This document shows positions 33,095 to 42,063 of a stretch of 64,000 bases of DNA, piece by piece. Source of the DNA: Prevotella denticola (GTDB taxonomy: Bacteria; Bacteroidota; Bacteroidia; Bacteroidales; Bacteroidaceae). Within the stretch, counting starts at the first letter, position 1, and each line of letters opens with the position of its first letter. The stretch is taken from contig NZ_UGTM01000001.1 in NCBI RefSeq assembly GCF_900454835.1, positions 682,501 through 746,500 on the forward strand, written 5' to 3'. A model generated the notes under the pieces. That model saw nothing but the letters and a program-made list of their open reading frames with translations. It had not been told where the DNA came from and did not search any database. A program made the position numbers and the translations under genes.

Positions 33095-34198
33095 ATGAAT
33101 ATTATCTGGATAATTGTGTTTCTCCTGACTCTTCTGTCAGGCTGCGGATATGTAAGCTGGCACGTTTGGCAGCTTCTGCCACTCACTGTTGCCGGAAAAT
33201 GGATTGTCACAGGAGCTATGCTGCTGTCCATCGTCTGTCTTTTCACCAACTTTATCTTTGGACTTGACGACAAGCCCATGCGGGTTGCCGTAACATTATA
33301 CGAACTGGGCAACTCTTCTGTCTTCATCGGCTTGTATCTGTTGATGCTGTTCCTGGTACTCGACCTGGGGAGAATGGTTCATCTTATCCCCCGTTCCTTT
33401 CTTTACAACAGCTGGGCAGGAACGGTGTCCGTCGTGGCTATCATGACCGGTCTGTTTGTCTACGGATATCTGAATTACCTGCACAAAGTGCGTGTACCGC
33501 TGGTATTGGAGTCCTCCAGACATCTGTGCCGCCAGCACCGGCTGGTGATGCTGAGCGACCTGCACCTGGGCTATCATAACCGTGCAGATGAGTTCCGGAA
33601 ATGGGTGGACAAAGTAAATGCAGAACAGCCAGAACTTATCCTTGTTGCCGGTGATATCATCGATGGCAGCATCCGTGCACTGGCCGACCAGAATATGGCG
33701 GCAGAGTTCAGAAGACTGAAAGCTCCCGTCTATGCCTGTCTGGGCAACCATGAATATCTGAGCGGTGAACCACAGGCCAAGAGATTCTATCGAGAGGCAG
33801 GTGTACATCTGCTGGTTGACAGCCATGCTCTGGTTCCTCTGGCGGGCGGAGACAGCCTTCTTGTTATAGGCCGCGACGACCGGACGAATAAGCAGCGCAC
33901 CACTTTGCAGGAACTGATGAAGTCCGCTCCACGAGGCTATTATACGATACTCCTGGATCACCAGCCCTATCATCTGGAAGAAGCACAACAGTGCGGTATT
34001 GATTTCCAGTTCTCCGGGCATACGCACTATGGGCAGGTGTGGCCTGTCAGCTGGTTAGAAGACGTCATCTATGAGGATGCTTTCGGGCCGTTGAGAAAAG
34101 GGCGCACAGGATATTACGTATCATCGGGAATAGGCATCTGGGGTGGAAAGTTCCGTATCGGGACACGGTCGGAATATATTGTAGCCGAACTCAAGTAA
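33095..34198 (+). CDS. membrane-anchored metallophosphoesterase (calcineurin-like)
   Basis: A 367-aa protein. I use the ATG at 33095; the open frame further upstream overlaps the MATE gene. Four N-terminal membrane helices (about 1-140) precede a phosphoesterase domain with the dinuclear-metal motifs SDLHLGYHN, GDIID, GNHEYLSG and SGHTHYGQ in order. It resembles YkuE/YaeI-type enzymes, some of which act on lipid pyrophosphates, so a phospholipid or UDP-diacylglucosamine-like substrate is possible but unproven. A strong terminator follows 12 nt after the stop. Confidence 0.88.
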   Translation: MNIIWIIVFLLTLLSGCGYVSWHVWQLLPLTVAGKWIVTGAMLLSIVCLFTNFIFGLDDKPMRVAVTLYELGNSSVFIGLYLLMLFLVLDLGRMVHLIPRSFLYNSWAGTVSVVAIMTGLFVYGYLNYLHKVRVPLVLESSRHLCRQHRLVMLSDLHLGYHNRADEFRKWVDKVNAEQPELILVAGDIIDGSIRALADQNMAAEFRRLKAPVYACLGNHEYLSGEPQAKRFYREAGVHLLVDSHALVPLAGGDSLLVIGRDDRTNKQRTTLQELMKSAPRGYYTILLDHQPYHLEEAQQCGIDFQFSGHTHYGQVWPVSWLEDVIYEDAFGPLRKGRTGYYVSSGIGIWGGKFRIGTRSEYIVAELK

Positions 34199-34210
34199 GC
34201 GGGACTCTTC

Positions 34211-34259
34211 GAAAGAGCGTATCAGACTATGCTTCCCGGCCTGTCTGATACGCTCTTTC
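34211..34259 (+). terminator. strong terminator after the metallophosphoesterase gene
   Basis: A 17-bp perfect inverted repeat, GAAAGAGCGTATCAGAC (34211-34227) with its complement (34243-34259), and T-rich flanks on both sides. It probably works for both strands; the convergent kinase/RapZ gene ends at 34336. Confidence 0.85.
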
Positions 34260-34335
34260 TTGTTTGTCTTTTCGTAAACCGGTCCGGGTAGACCGGGTTC
34301 AGTCCATCAAATTGTTTGGCAGCTACCGGGAACTG

Positions 34336-35877
34336 TCAACGTGCATTCAGTGTCTGCCTGACGGCCTGCTCTCTGTGCGTTATCTGCACCTCTATTCCAT
34401 ATTTTTCATTGAGATGTTCTGCAAGATGCTGTGCACAGTAGACTGAACGGTGTTGTCCGCCCGTACAGCCGAAACTGAACATCAGGTCGGTGAAGCCACG
34501 CTGTATGTAGCGTTCCACATGATGGTCGGCCAATCTGTAGACAGGTTTGAGGAAGTCAAGTATCTCGCCGTCATCCTCCAGAAAGCGGATGACGGGCTCG
34601 TCCAGTCCCGTGAGTTTCTTGTAAGGCTCGTACCGCCCCGGGTTGTGTGTGCTCCGGCAGTCGAAGACGTATCCCCCGCCATTGCCTGACGTGTCCTCCG
34701 GAATGCCTTTTCTGAAAGAGAAGCTGAACACACGTACCACCAGCGGCCCCTTGCCGTCATACTTGGAGAAAGTGGCGGGTCCGTCCAGCGGATTGGCCTT
34801 GTATATGTCTTTCTCGGCAATCCGGAAACCGTCTGCCCTGTTGGCTGCAGGTTTCTCTATACGTGCAAACTGCGGCAGCTGTGTAAGCCGGCGCAGCATA
34901 GTCATCATATACGGATAGGGGAAGACACCCTCGCCCAGTGCTAGAAGGTCGCGCAGATTCTGTATGGCGGGGGGGATGGAATCGACAAAGTGTTTCTTCC
35001 GTTCAAAGTAACCGCGGAATCCGTATGCCCCCAGCACCTGCAATGTACGGAAAAGGACAAAGAGAGACAGCCGGTTGACAAAATGCCGCTTCGACGGCAC
35101 CTCGGTATAATTCTTCAGACTCTGATAATAGTCGAACACCAGCTCCCTCCGCAGCTTGAAGGAATATCTGGCACTTGCCTGCCACAGGAAAGACGCAAGG
35201 TCGTAATAGAATGGACCTTTCCGTCCGCCTTGGAAATCGATGAAGAAAGGATTCCCCTTCTTGTCCAACATGACATTGCGTGCCTGGAAGTCACGATAGA
35301 GGAAGGCATCCATCTTCTCAGAGGTCAGGTCTTTGGCAAACATTCGGAAATTCGCCTCGAGCTTCAGCTCGTGGAAATCCAGCTCCGTTGCTTTCAAGAA
35401 GCAGTACTTGAAATAGTTCAAGTCGAAGAGCACGCTCTCCTGATCAAACTCCGGCTGCGGATAGCAGTTGCCGAAGTCAAGTCCGCGGGCACCTCTCAGC
35501 TGTATGTTCGGCAGCTCCCGGATTGTACGGCGAAGCAGTTCCTGCTCTGCAAGATTATACCTTCCGCCGGCTTCACGTCCACCCCGGATAGCCTCGAAGA
35601 GCGAGGTGTTGCCAAGATCGGACTGCAGATAACATATCTCATCTTCCGATACAGCCAGCACGTGCGGTACCGGAAGCCGCCGTTTTTCGAAGTGTCTGGC
35701 AAGATAGACAAAGGCATGGTTCTCGTCGCGGCTCGTCCCGATGACACCGATAACGGAATCGCCTTCCCCATCCGTCAGCCTGTAATATGTGCGGTTGCTG
35801 CCGGCTCCTTCCAGTTTCTCTGCACTGACCGGCTCGATGCCTTTCCAGTTTTCATATAACTCTAACAGTCTTTCCAT
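34336..35877 (-). CDS. fusion of a sugar-kinase-like (APH) domain with a RapZ C-terminal domain
   Basis: A 513-aa two-domain protein. Residues about 1-340 form an aminoglycoside-phosphotransferase-type kinase: catalytic loop YRDFQARNVML (Asp196, Asn201) and metal Asp in FIDFQGG (Asp214). This branch resembles AmgK, the anomeric MurNAc/GlcNAc kinase of peptidoglycan recycling. Residues about 378-505 match the C-terminal domain of RapZ, with FDCRSTHNPGR and FGCTGGQHRSVYCAQ; in E. coli that domain binds glucosamine-6-phosphate. The N-terminal P-loop of RapZ is absent. I recall such fusions from other Bacteroidota. The pairing suggests kinase activity tied to amino-sugar levels, an inference. The gene stands alone. 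Confidence 0.85.
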   Translation of the reverse strand: MERLLELYENWKGIEPVSAEKLEGAGSNRTYYRLTDGEGDSVIGVIGTSRDENHAFVYLARHFEKRRLPVPHVLAVSEDEICYLQSDLGNTSLFEAIRGGREAGGRYNLAEQELLRRTIRELPNIQLRGARGLDFGNCYPQPEFDQESVLFDLNYFKYCFLKATELDFHELKLEANFRMFAKDLTSEKMDAFLYRDFQARNVMLDKKGNPFFIDFQGGRKGPFYYDLASFLWQASARYSFKLRRELVFDYYQSLKNYTEVPSKRHFVNRLSLFVLFRTLQVLGAYGFRGYFERKKHFVDSIPPAIQNLRDLLALGEGVFPYPYMMTMLRRLTQLPQFARIEKPAANRADGFRIAEKDIYKANPLDGPATFSKYDGKGPLVVRVFSFSFRKGIPEDTSGNGGGYVFDCRSTHNPGRYEPYKKLTGLDEPVIRFLEDDGEILDFLKPVYRLADHHVERYIQRGFTDLMFSFGCTGGQHRSVYCAQHLAEHLNEKYGIEVQITHREQAVRQTLNAR

Positions 35878-36026
35878 ATTCTATTCTTTATGTGACCTGT
35901 TTCCGGGCCGCTCCCGATATGCCGCCGGGAGTACGGACGTTTCCATGCCCGTATGCTGAGCATGACATACTTCTCCCCTACCCGACACCTCCGGAACGTG
36001 TACTCACTTCATGAAACAGGTGAGGC

Positions 36027-36227
36027 TTAGTCCTCCAGCTTCTTTTTTATCTCGTCTGCCTGCTTTTCTCCGCGCTTCTTGTTGTCGTACTGACGCAACA
36101 AACCGTCTATCAGCAGCAGAATGGCCAGGATGCCGCCTGTGACAAGCAATGACCTCGTAAGATAGTAGATGCCCCCGATAACGACAAAGAGCACAGCAAA
36201 TTCTTTCCAGTTAATCAATCGTTTCAT
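36027..36227 (-). CDS. small membrane protein, 66 aa
   Basis: A conserved-looking small protein with two membrane segments close together (FAVLFVVIGGIYYLT and VTGGILAILLLIDGLL, about 11-45) and a charged, Lys-rich C-terminus (KKRGEKQADEIKKKLED). Composition and layout support a real gene. Function unknown. It lies 149 nt after the start of the kinase/RapZ gene region, on the same strand and upstream of it. Confidence 0.65.
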   Translation of the reverse strand: MKRLINWKEFAVLFVVIGGIYYLTRSLLVTGGILAILLLIDGLLRQYDNKKRGEKQADEIKKKLED

Positions 36228-36395
36228 GCCACAAAGTTAGCGAAAAGATTACAGATAAGGATTGAAAGCAGTGAAGTTTTTCAGGACGGAGACCATTCTT
36301 TCCGGCCCACCGGATTGCAGACACCCTCTGACTGCATACCAACTAACGCCTACTTGCATTCCGATCAGGACTTACCTGGGTGCTTAACCGGTGAT

Positions 36396-36620
36396 GTGTC
36401 GATGCCCATCACTTATGGAGTTGTCGGTAAACACCAGTCGTGTTGACGGCCCGCTCCTTGCGATGATATTGCCGGGACGGGGGCAGCTTGCAGCTGGAGA
36501 AAAGCCGTACCGGCAGTACTTGTCTGATCAGAGGGGCTTATCTCTCTGAAAACAATGCGGAACTGTCAGTTTGAAAGAAATCACACATGGGGAATTATGC
36601 TGTTTGAGTTTTACCGGACA
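36396..36620 (-). repeat. 225-nt dispersed element, copy E1
   Basis: On the minus strand this aligns end to end with 47924-48150 (E3): common start TGTCCGGTAAAACT, common blocks TTTCTCCAGCTGCAAGCTGC and GTCAACACGACTGGTGT, and three 22-nt units at the end (CAACAC, CAACTC, CGACAC). It fills most of the 587-nt gap between the small membrane gene and the 3' end of the glycogen operon. Short frames inside are not conserved between copies as proteins. Confidence 0.8.
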
Positions 36621-36732
36621 GCATTAATTGACTGTCTTTTCCCGACACACAAAGGCATAGCCAGCCAGAGACCTCATCGATTCCAGGAAAATCCTTTCCT
36701 GACAAAAACAAAGACGAGATGTCGGGGAAAAC

Positions 36733-36786
36733 GGCAAAAAACGCCCATACAGCATATCCGGATCAAGCCAGACAGCTGTATGGGCG
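36733..36786 (-). terminator. terminator of the glycogen operon
   Basis: CGCCCATACAGC (36742-36753) and GCTGTATGGGCG (36775-36786) form a perfect 12-bp stem; on the minus strand a run of six T follows. It lies 29 nt past the GH57 stop. Confidence 0.85.
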
Positions 36787-36814
36787 GTTACAGACTACAT
36801 TTCAGACAGAAGAT

Positions 36815-38260
36815 TTACTCGGCCTTCCCACCGGCTGGGGCAGACTTTTTTTTCTTTTTTGCAGCAGGATCCGTGGCAGCTTTTCTGGCGGCAGAGCCCG
36901 TACGGGAAGACTTCCTGACCGGTTTTTTCTTCTCCTTTTCTGCACGCAGACGGTCTTCCTCTTTCTCCAGGGTTTCGACCTTTGCCTGCAACCGGGAGAT
37001 TTCCTTCGATTTCATCTCAAGCTCTTCACCCTGATTACGGATAGTAGTAAGCAGACCATCCAGCTCTTCATTGTCTATCTCGGCAGGATAAAGGCTGTTG
37101 ACACGGTTCAGGAAATCGCCCAGCACATTCATGTAATTGGTAAAGGCATCGAACGGACTTGCATAGATGCCACGGTCCATTCCCACACGGGAAGGCTTGG
37201 TGGACATGAAACGGAAGTTGTCGCTTGCCTGCAGGTAATCCCAATCTTGGTTGATACGCGGGTCGTTGACAATGCGTACACGGTCGGCAACACTATAGAG
37301 TTTGTTGAATGCTTCGCGCTGCATCGGATTACCCAGCCAGGTGCTCACATCACGTTCTTCATCCATCCAGCTCAATGTATCGGGTACGTCAAGACTGTCG
37401 ACGCTCTTCAGCTTCATGCAGATTTCAGACGGAGTAGAGAAGGTGATACCCCGCTGCCTGGCACATGCCGGCCATGCCTTGAAGAACTCGAGGATGTTAC
37501 TCGACAGAGGCTGCTCGATACCGAGAGCCGACAGGTTCATGAAGATGCCGATTACCTGCTCTTCCTCCGGGAGTGCCGCAATCTCGTCCATATATGTGTC
37601 GGCAAACAATGGATAGCCTTCCCAGTCGGAATTGTTGAAGCGGAGCGAAATGTCATCACTCAACTTCACGTCGCGCAACAACAGTTTCAGGTTCGGATCA
37701 AGCGCACAGTTATAGACGTAATGCGGGCTCTTCCAGCCCAGGACATGCTTTGCTCCTTCGGTCAGCATACCTTTGAAACCCATCTGGGATGCCAGCAGTC
37801 CGATTTCATCACTGTAGATAAGTGAGGAATTGCGGAGCACTTTCGGTGTCTGACTGAAGTACTCTTTGATTTTCTTTGCCTGACGCTTCACCTCTTCTTT
37901 GAAACTCTCTTCATTGGCAAGAGAAGCCAGACCATGGGAATAAGGCTCGGCAAGGAACTCCACGCAGCCGGTGCTGTTCAGTTCCTGCAGCTTCTCAAGT
38001 ACCTGTGGAGCGTGAATTTCAAGCTGTTCAATACCCACGCCCGAGAGCGAGAAAGTCACCTTGAAGGTCTGTCCGCTCTCCCTGATCATCTGCAACAGAG
38101 CATCCAGAGCCGGCATATAGCTTTTCTCGGCGATTTCAGCTATAGTACGTTCGTTTTCAAAGCTGTCATAATAATAATGGTCGGTACCGATGTCAAAGAA
38201 GCGGTAACGTTTCAGGTGGATTACCTGGTGTATCTCGAAATATAAACAAATTGTCTTCAT
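36815..38260 (-). CDS. GH57-family alpha-amylase / glycanotransferase-type enzyme
   Basis: A 481-aa cytoplasmic enzyme. The ATG at 38260 (MKTICLYFEIHQVIH) is the GH57 start; the longer frame is spacer. Family features are the N-terminal YFEIHQ with a His, CVEFLAEPYSHGLASL (probable nucleophile Glu) and LRNSSLIYSDEIG. GH57 enzymes act on alpha-glucans. From about residue 400 the protein changes to a coiled coil and then a Lys/Ala/Ser-rich tail (KKKKKSAPAGGKAE at the end), an addition outside the catalytic core. Last gene of the operon debranching enzyme, glycosyltransferase, GH57; glycogen turnover is the likely context. Confidence 0.85.
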   Translation of the reverse strand: MKTICLYFEIHQVIHLKRYRFFDIGTDHYYYDSFENERTIAEIAEKSYMPALDALLQMIRESGQTFKVTFSLSGVGIEQLEIHAPQVLEKLQELNSTGCVEFLAEPYSHGLASLANEESFKEEVKRQAKKIKEYFSQTPKVLRNSSLIYSDEIGLLASQMGFKGMLTEGAKHVLGWKSPHYVYNCALDPNLKLLLRDVKLSDDISLRFNNSDWEGYPLFADTYMDEIAALPEEEQVIGIFMNLSALGIEQPLSSNILEFFKAWPACARQRGITFSTPSEICMKLKSVDSLDVPDTLSWMDEERDVSTWLGNPMQREAFNKLYSVADRVRIVNDPRINQDWDYLQASDNFRFMSTKPSRVGMDRGIYASPFDAFTNYMNVLGDFLNRVNSLYPAEIDNEELDGLLTTIRNQGEELEMKSKEISRLQAKVETLEKEEDRLRAEKEKKKPVRKSSRTGSAARKAATDPAAKKKKKSAPAGGKAE

Positions 38261-38306
38261 TGTCGTTTTGGTTTTATAGGTCATTAGTTTCCTTTCATTC
38301 AGATTC

Positions 38307-39575
38307 TTATTGCCAGCCCAATGTACGGAGGTAAAGCTCACGGATCCATGCGCCGACCTTCTCCCATGTTATCTGGTCAACCTCTCGCTTTCCTTCAACA
38401 GCGAGGTAATCGAAGAGGCTCTCGTTGTGACAGATGGAATACATCGCATCTGCCAGTGCATGGATGTCCCAGTAGTCTACCTTGATACAGTTGTCCAGAA
38501 TCTCTGCGCATCCACTCTGCTTGGAGATGATGGTCGGCGTTCCGCACTGCATCGCCTCCAAAGGCGAAATACCGAACGGCTCGCTGACGGACGGCATCAC
38601 GTAGACATCTGAGGCCTTCAGGCATTCATAGACTTCATTCCCGCGCATAAAGCCGGGAAAATGGAAGCGGTCGGCGATGCCCCGCTCGGCAGCCAGATAA
38701 ATCATCTGGTCCATCATATCGCCCGACCCTGCCATGCAGAAACGCACGTTACGTGTACGGTGAAGAACCATGTTGGCAGCCTCGACAAAGTATTCGGGGC
38801 CTTTCTGCATCGTCAGTCGGCCGAGGAAAGTGACGACTTTTTCCTTTCCCTTATGGTCAGGACGCGGTATTCCGGCAATCTCCTGCTTCAGCGGATAGAC
38901 GGCATTGTGTACCGTGAAGACCTTACGCGGGTCCTGGTGATACTGGTTGATGACGGTCTGGCGGGTTAGTTCTGACACACACATGATGCAGTCGGCATTG
39001 TCCATGCCGTCCTTCTCGATGCCATAGACCGTCGGATTGACCTTTCCACGAGAGCGGTCGAAGTCTGTGGCATGGACATGGATGCACAGCGGTTTGCCCG
39101 ATACCCGCTTGGCATGGATGCCGGCAGGATAGGTCAGCCAGTCGTGGGCGTGGATGATATCGAAGTCGAATGTGCGGGCAACGACACCGGCAATAATCGA
39201 ATAGTTGTTGATTTCTTCATGCAAATTCCCTGGATAACCGCCGGCGAAGTCCATCGCCCCGAGGTCGTTGACGTGCATGTAATTGAAGTCGGCATAGATG
39301 TGCTCACGCAACTTGAAGTACAGTTCCGGCGTCATCAGATTGCCGAGACGGTCTTTCACATAGTCATAGCCAAGTTCACGATAGGCGATGGGTACATGAT
39401 CCATTGCCACAATGTCAGCAAACGTGTGGTCCTCATCACCGAAAGGATGCGGCAGGCAGAGGATTGTCTCGACATCCCCTTGTGCATGAAGTCCCTCGGA
39501 AATACCAAAGTTGGCAGTAGCCAGACCGCCATATACATGAGGAGGATACTCCCATCCAAACATTAAAACTTTCAT
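38307..39575 (-). CDS. glycosyltransferase, glycogen synthase-type (GT-B)
   Basis: A 422-aa GT-B glycosyltransferase. The N-terminal FGWEYPPHVYGGLATANF contains the GGL-type glycine loop; the C-terminal domain has TFLGRLTMQKGPEYFVEA and SVSEPFGISPLEAMQCG, the EX7E motif region. It is shorter than E. coli GlgA and closer to the GT4/GT5-like synthases that Bacteroidota carry next to debranching enzyme and GH57. The donor (UDP- or ADP-glucose) cannot be told. 15 nt downstream of the debranching gene and 46 nt before the GH57 start. Confidence 0.88.
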   Translation of the reverse strand: MKVLMFGWEYPPHVYGGLATANFGISEGLHAQGDVETILCLPHPFGDEDHTFADIVAMDHVPIAYRELGYDYVKDRLGNLMTPELYFKLREHIYADFNYMHVNDLGAMDFAGGYPGNLHEEINNYSIIAGVVARTFDFDIIHAHDWLTYPAGIHAKRVSGKPLCIHVHATDFDRSRGKVNPTVYGIEKDGMDNADCIMCVSELTRQTVINQYHQDPRKVFTVHNAVYPLKQEIAGIPRPDHKGKEKVVTFLGRLTMQKGPEYFVEAANMVLHRTRNVRFCMAGSGDMMDQMIYLAAERGIADRFHFPGFMRGNEVYECLKASDVYVMPSVSEPFGISPLEAMQCGTPTIISKQSGCAEILDNCIKVDYWDIHALADAMYSICHNESLFDYLAVEGKREVDQITWEKVGAWIRELYLRTLGWQ

Positions 39576-39590
39576 ATAGGTTCCTCCATT

Positions 39591-41534
39591 TTAATATTTA
39601 TACTTCTCAAGTAACTCCAACGTACGGAGCACCTCGGCGACATTCATGGCAAAGGAGATGGCTCCACGGCCACTGAACGGCGGGTTGCCGTCGAAGAGTT
39701 CGGGCAGTGTGCTGAGACAGTGATTGAACATTTCGTCTTCATACCCCACTAGCTGGCGTTCGACGAAACTCAAGCGTGTCTGTTTATAGAGCTTCAGACA
39801 GGCCTCAAGATAGAATCCTCCCAGCCATGGCCAGGCTGTTCCCTGATGATAGGCAAGGTCGCGCTGTGTCTGCGGCCCGACGTACATCGGGTTGTACCCA
39901 CCGCTCTTCGGAGAGAGAGATCTCAGTCCCTTCGGTGTAAGCAGTTCGCGCGTACAGACATCCAGTACGCCCCTCCGCTGCTTCTGGTCGAGCGGAGAAT
40001 AGTCAAGTGCCACGGCGAATATCATGTTCGGACGCACGCTCCAGTCAATCATCCTGCCATCCACATAATCGTAAAGATAACCGTACTCGTTCAGGAAAGT
40101 ACTGACGAAAGCCTCCTTGCATCTTTCTGCGAGTACTTCAAGTTCTTTCGCATGTTTCTCTTTGCCGCCCTCCCGCTCCATTGAAGCTACGAAACAAAGG
40201 GCGTTATACCAGAGTGCATTGAACTCGACGATATAACCTGTACGTGGAACGACCGGTTTGCCGTTGTTTGTAGAGTTCATCCATGTGATGGCCTCTCCCT
40301 TGGCATCGGCATAGAGCAGGCCATTGTCATCCATCCGGAGGTCAGGATGCCTGTCGGCAGCGATATAGTCAATGATGTCATGCAGCAGGGCACCATAGAG
40401 TTCCAGACAACGTGCCTTGCCGGCCTCCTTGGCATATTGCTGTATAGCCCACACACACCACAGCGGTACATCCGGCTTCTCCATCTCATAGATGTTGACG
40501 CTGAGCGGCCTGCCCTCCATGAATTCACGCAGTCCTTTCCCGGCAGTCTGCATTACCAGTTCGAAATAGTCCTGCTCCTCAATGCTCAAGGTAAGTCCGG
40601 GGAGAGCGATGAACTGGTCACGTGCGCGGCACTTGAACCACGGATAGCCGGCAAGAATATAACGTTCGTCATTCTTTGAACGGTTGTGGAACTGATGGGC
40701 GGCATTGACAAGACAGTGGAAGAAGTTGTCACGTGGGCTGCGTGACTTGACCTCCGTATCAAACAATTTTTTCAATGAAGAGGTGTCGCTTTCTGTCGTC
40801 GATGCGGCGAAGACGATACTCTCACCCTTGCTGATGTTCATTTCGAAATAGCCCGGAACATACAGGTCTTCATTGGAGGCATAACCTCGTTCCTGCTCCT
40901 TCGGGTATTCCAGTCCACGGTACCAATAGGGCTCGAAGTGGAATGTGTTCTCTTTCGAGAACTGCATGAAGAGTGAAGGATAGCCGGCATACATACGGGT
41001 ACTGATGCCGTTGTCCACCTCATTGTACGAACGGTCAGCAACGGAATTCTCATGCGTGAACTGCCGTACACTGCGGAAAGCAAGGAAAGGACGGAACTGG
41101 AGGGTCGTCTGTGAATGTGCCTCCATCAGGGTGTAGCGAATCAGAATGCGGTCTTCATAGTGCTGGAAAACGACTTCCTTCTTCAGCAGCACACCACCGA
41201 CCCGATAGACTGTTGTAGGTACGGTGTCACAGTCGAACTCGCGGATATACTTATGTCCCTGCGGACTGAAGTTGTCGCCCTGATACTTATGCAGGCCAAG
41301 GTTGAAGGCGGCCCCATGCTGGATGACCGTAGGGTCAAGCGAGCTGAGCAGTACATGGTTGTCGTCGTCCAGTTCCGGAACTGGCACGACAAGCAGCCCA
41401 TGGTACTTCCGGGTGTTGCAGTCGACGATGGTCGAACAGGAATAGGCTCCCGAGCGGTTGGTCCGCAACAACTCCCGTGGAAGCGAGTCCTGAAGATTGG
41501 TCATCAGAGCCTTTTCAAATTTTAAGTAGCTCAT
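39591..41534 (-). CDS. amylo-alpha-1,6-glucosidase / glycogen debranching enzyme
   Basis: A 647-aa enzyme that hydrolyses alpha-1,6 branch points. An N-terminal beta-sandwich domain (about 1-260, GDE_N-like, with NRSGAYSCSTIVDCNTRKYHG) precedes an alpha/alpha-toroid catalytic domain (about 290-640) with AGYPWFKCRARDQFIALPGL and the late motif GTAWPWLGGFYLEA. Family GH133-like. First gene of the glycogen operon. It lacks a signal peptide, so it acts in the cytoplasm on stored glycogen. A -7 element lies 79 nt upstream. Confidence 0.92.
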   Translation of the reverse strand: MSYLKFEKALMTNLQDSLPRELLRTNRSGAYSCSTIVDCNTRKYHGLLVVPVPELDDDNHVLLSSLDPTVIQHGAAFNLGLHKYQGDNFSPQGHKYIREFDCDTVPTTVYRVGGVLLKKEVVFQHYEDRILIRYTLMEAHSQTTLQFRPFLAFRSVRQFTHENSVADRSYNEVDNGISTRMYAGYPSLFMQFSKENTFHFEPYWYRGLEYPKEQERGYASNEDLYVPGYFEMNISKGESIVFAASTTESDTSSLKKLFDTEVKSRSPRDNFFHCLVNAAHQFHNRSKNDERYILAGYPWFKCRARDQFIALPGLTLSIEEQDYFELVMQTAGKGLREFMEGRPLSVNIYEMEKPDVPLWCVWAIQQYAKEAGKARCLELYGALLHDIIDYIAADRHPDLRMDDNGLLYADAKGEAITWMNSTNNGKPVVPRTGYIVEFNALWYNALCFVASMEREGGKEKHAKELEVLAERCKEAFVSTFLNEYGYLYDYVDGRMIDWSVRPNMIFAVALDYSPLDQKQRRGVLDVCTRELLTPKGLRSLSPKSGGYNPMYVGPQTQRDLAYHQGTAWPWLGGFYLEACLKLYKQTRLSFVERQLVGYEDEMFNHCLSTLPELFDGNPPFSGRGAISFAMNVAEVLRTLELLEKYKY

Positions 41535-41612
41535 GTCTTAAAAGGTTTTATGTTCTGTTGTTTGGTTCCAAGTCGAAAGAAGGTCGTCATGCGACTAAAC
41601 TGTTTGGCTCTC

Positions 41613-41620
41613 CAAAGATA
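41613..41620 (-). promoter_or_regulatory. -7 promoter element of the glycogen operon
   Basis: TATCTTTG on the minus strand, 79 nt before the debranching-enzyme ATG. A -33 box at the right distance is not visible. The E2 element begins 51 nt upstream of it. Confidence 0.5.
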
Positions 41621-41670
41621 CGAAGAAAAAATCAAAATAAAGTCACAAAACACATATATTTTTCCATTGC

Positions 41671-41873
41671 TGTCCGATTAAAATTAAATAGCATGATTTT
41701 CCATACGGAATCTACTTTGAACAGTCAATTCTGTATTGTTTTTAGGAAAGTCCCCCTCATCAAATAAGTTTCGTCAGCTTTTTAACTGCACTCCCAGCGT
41801 CATATTGTCAAGGTGTTGAGTGCTCACACGACTGGTGTTTGCCAACACCACCACACGTGGCTGGCATCAGCAC
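41671..41873 (+). repeat. 225-nt dispersed element, copy E2 (diverged)
   Basis: Aligns with E3 and reverse E1 from TGTCCGAT through AGCATGATTTTCCATAC and CACACGACTGGTGTTT to the final GGCATCAGCAC. It is more AT-rich and shorter than the others, and the unit spacing is 19 and 25 nt instead of 22, so it looks like an older copy. Within the 529-nt gap between the glycogen operon and the lipid kinase gene; nothing else is seen there. Confidence 0.7.
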
Positions 41874-42063
41874 GTAGGCTGGAAACAGGAAGACTGGCCT
41901 GTCTCTCTCAATATACTATATATCAAGGAGTTAATGAATAATCTATACAGGGGATAGTATACCAAACAGCTATATTTTTTTTCATTCTCAACAAGGTTGA
42001 AGGCTCCATGCAGTGGGAAATCTCAGCAGTCCATCAAGGCATCGGACATCAACGGGCAGGAAT

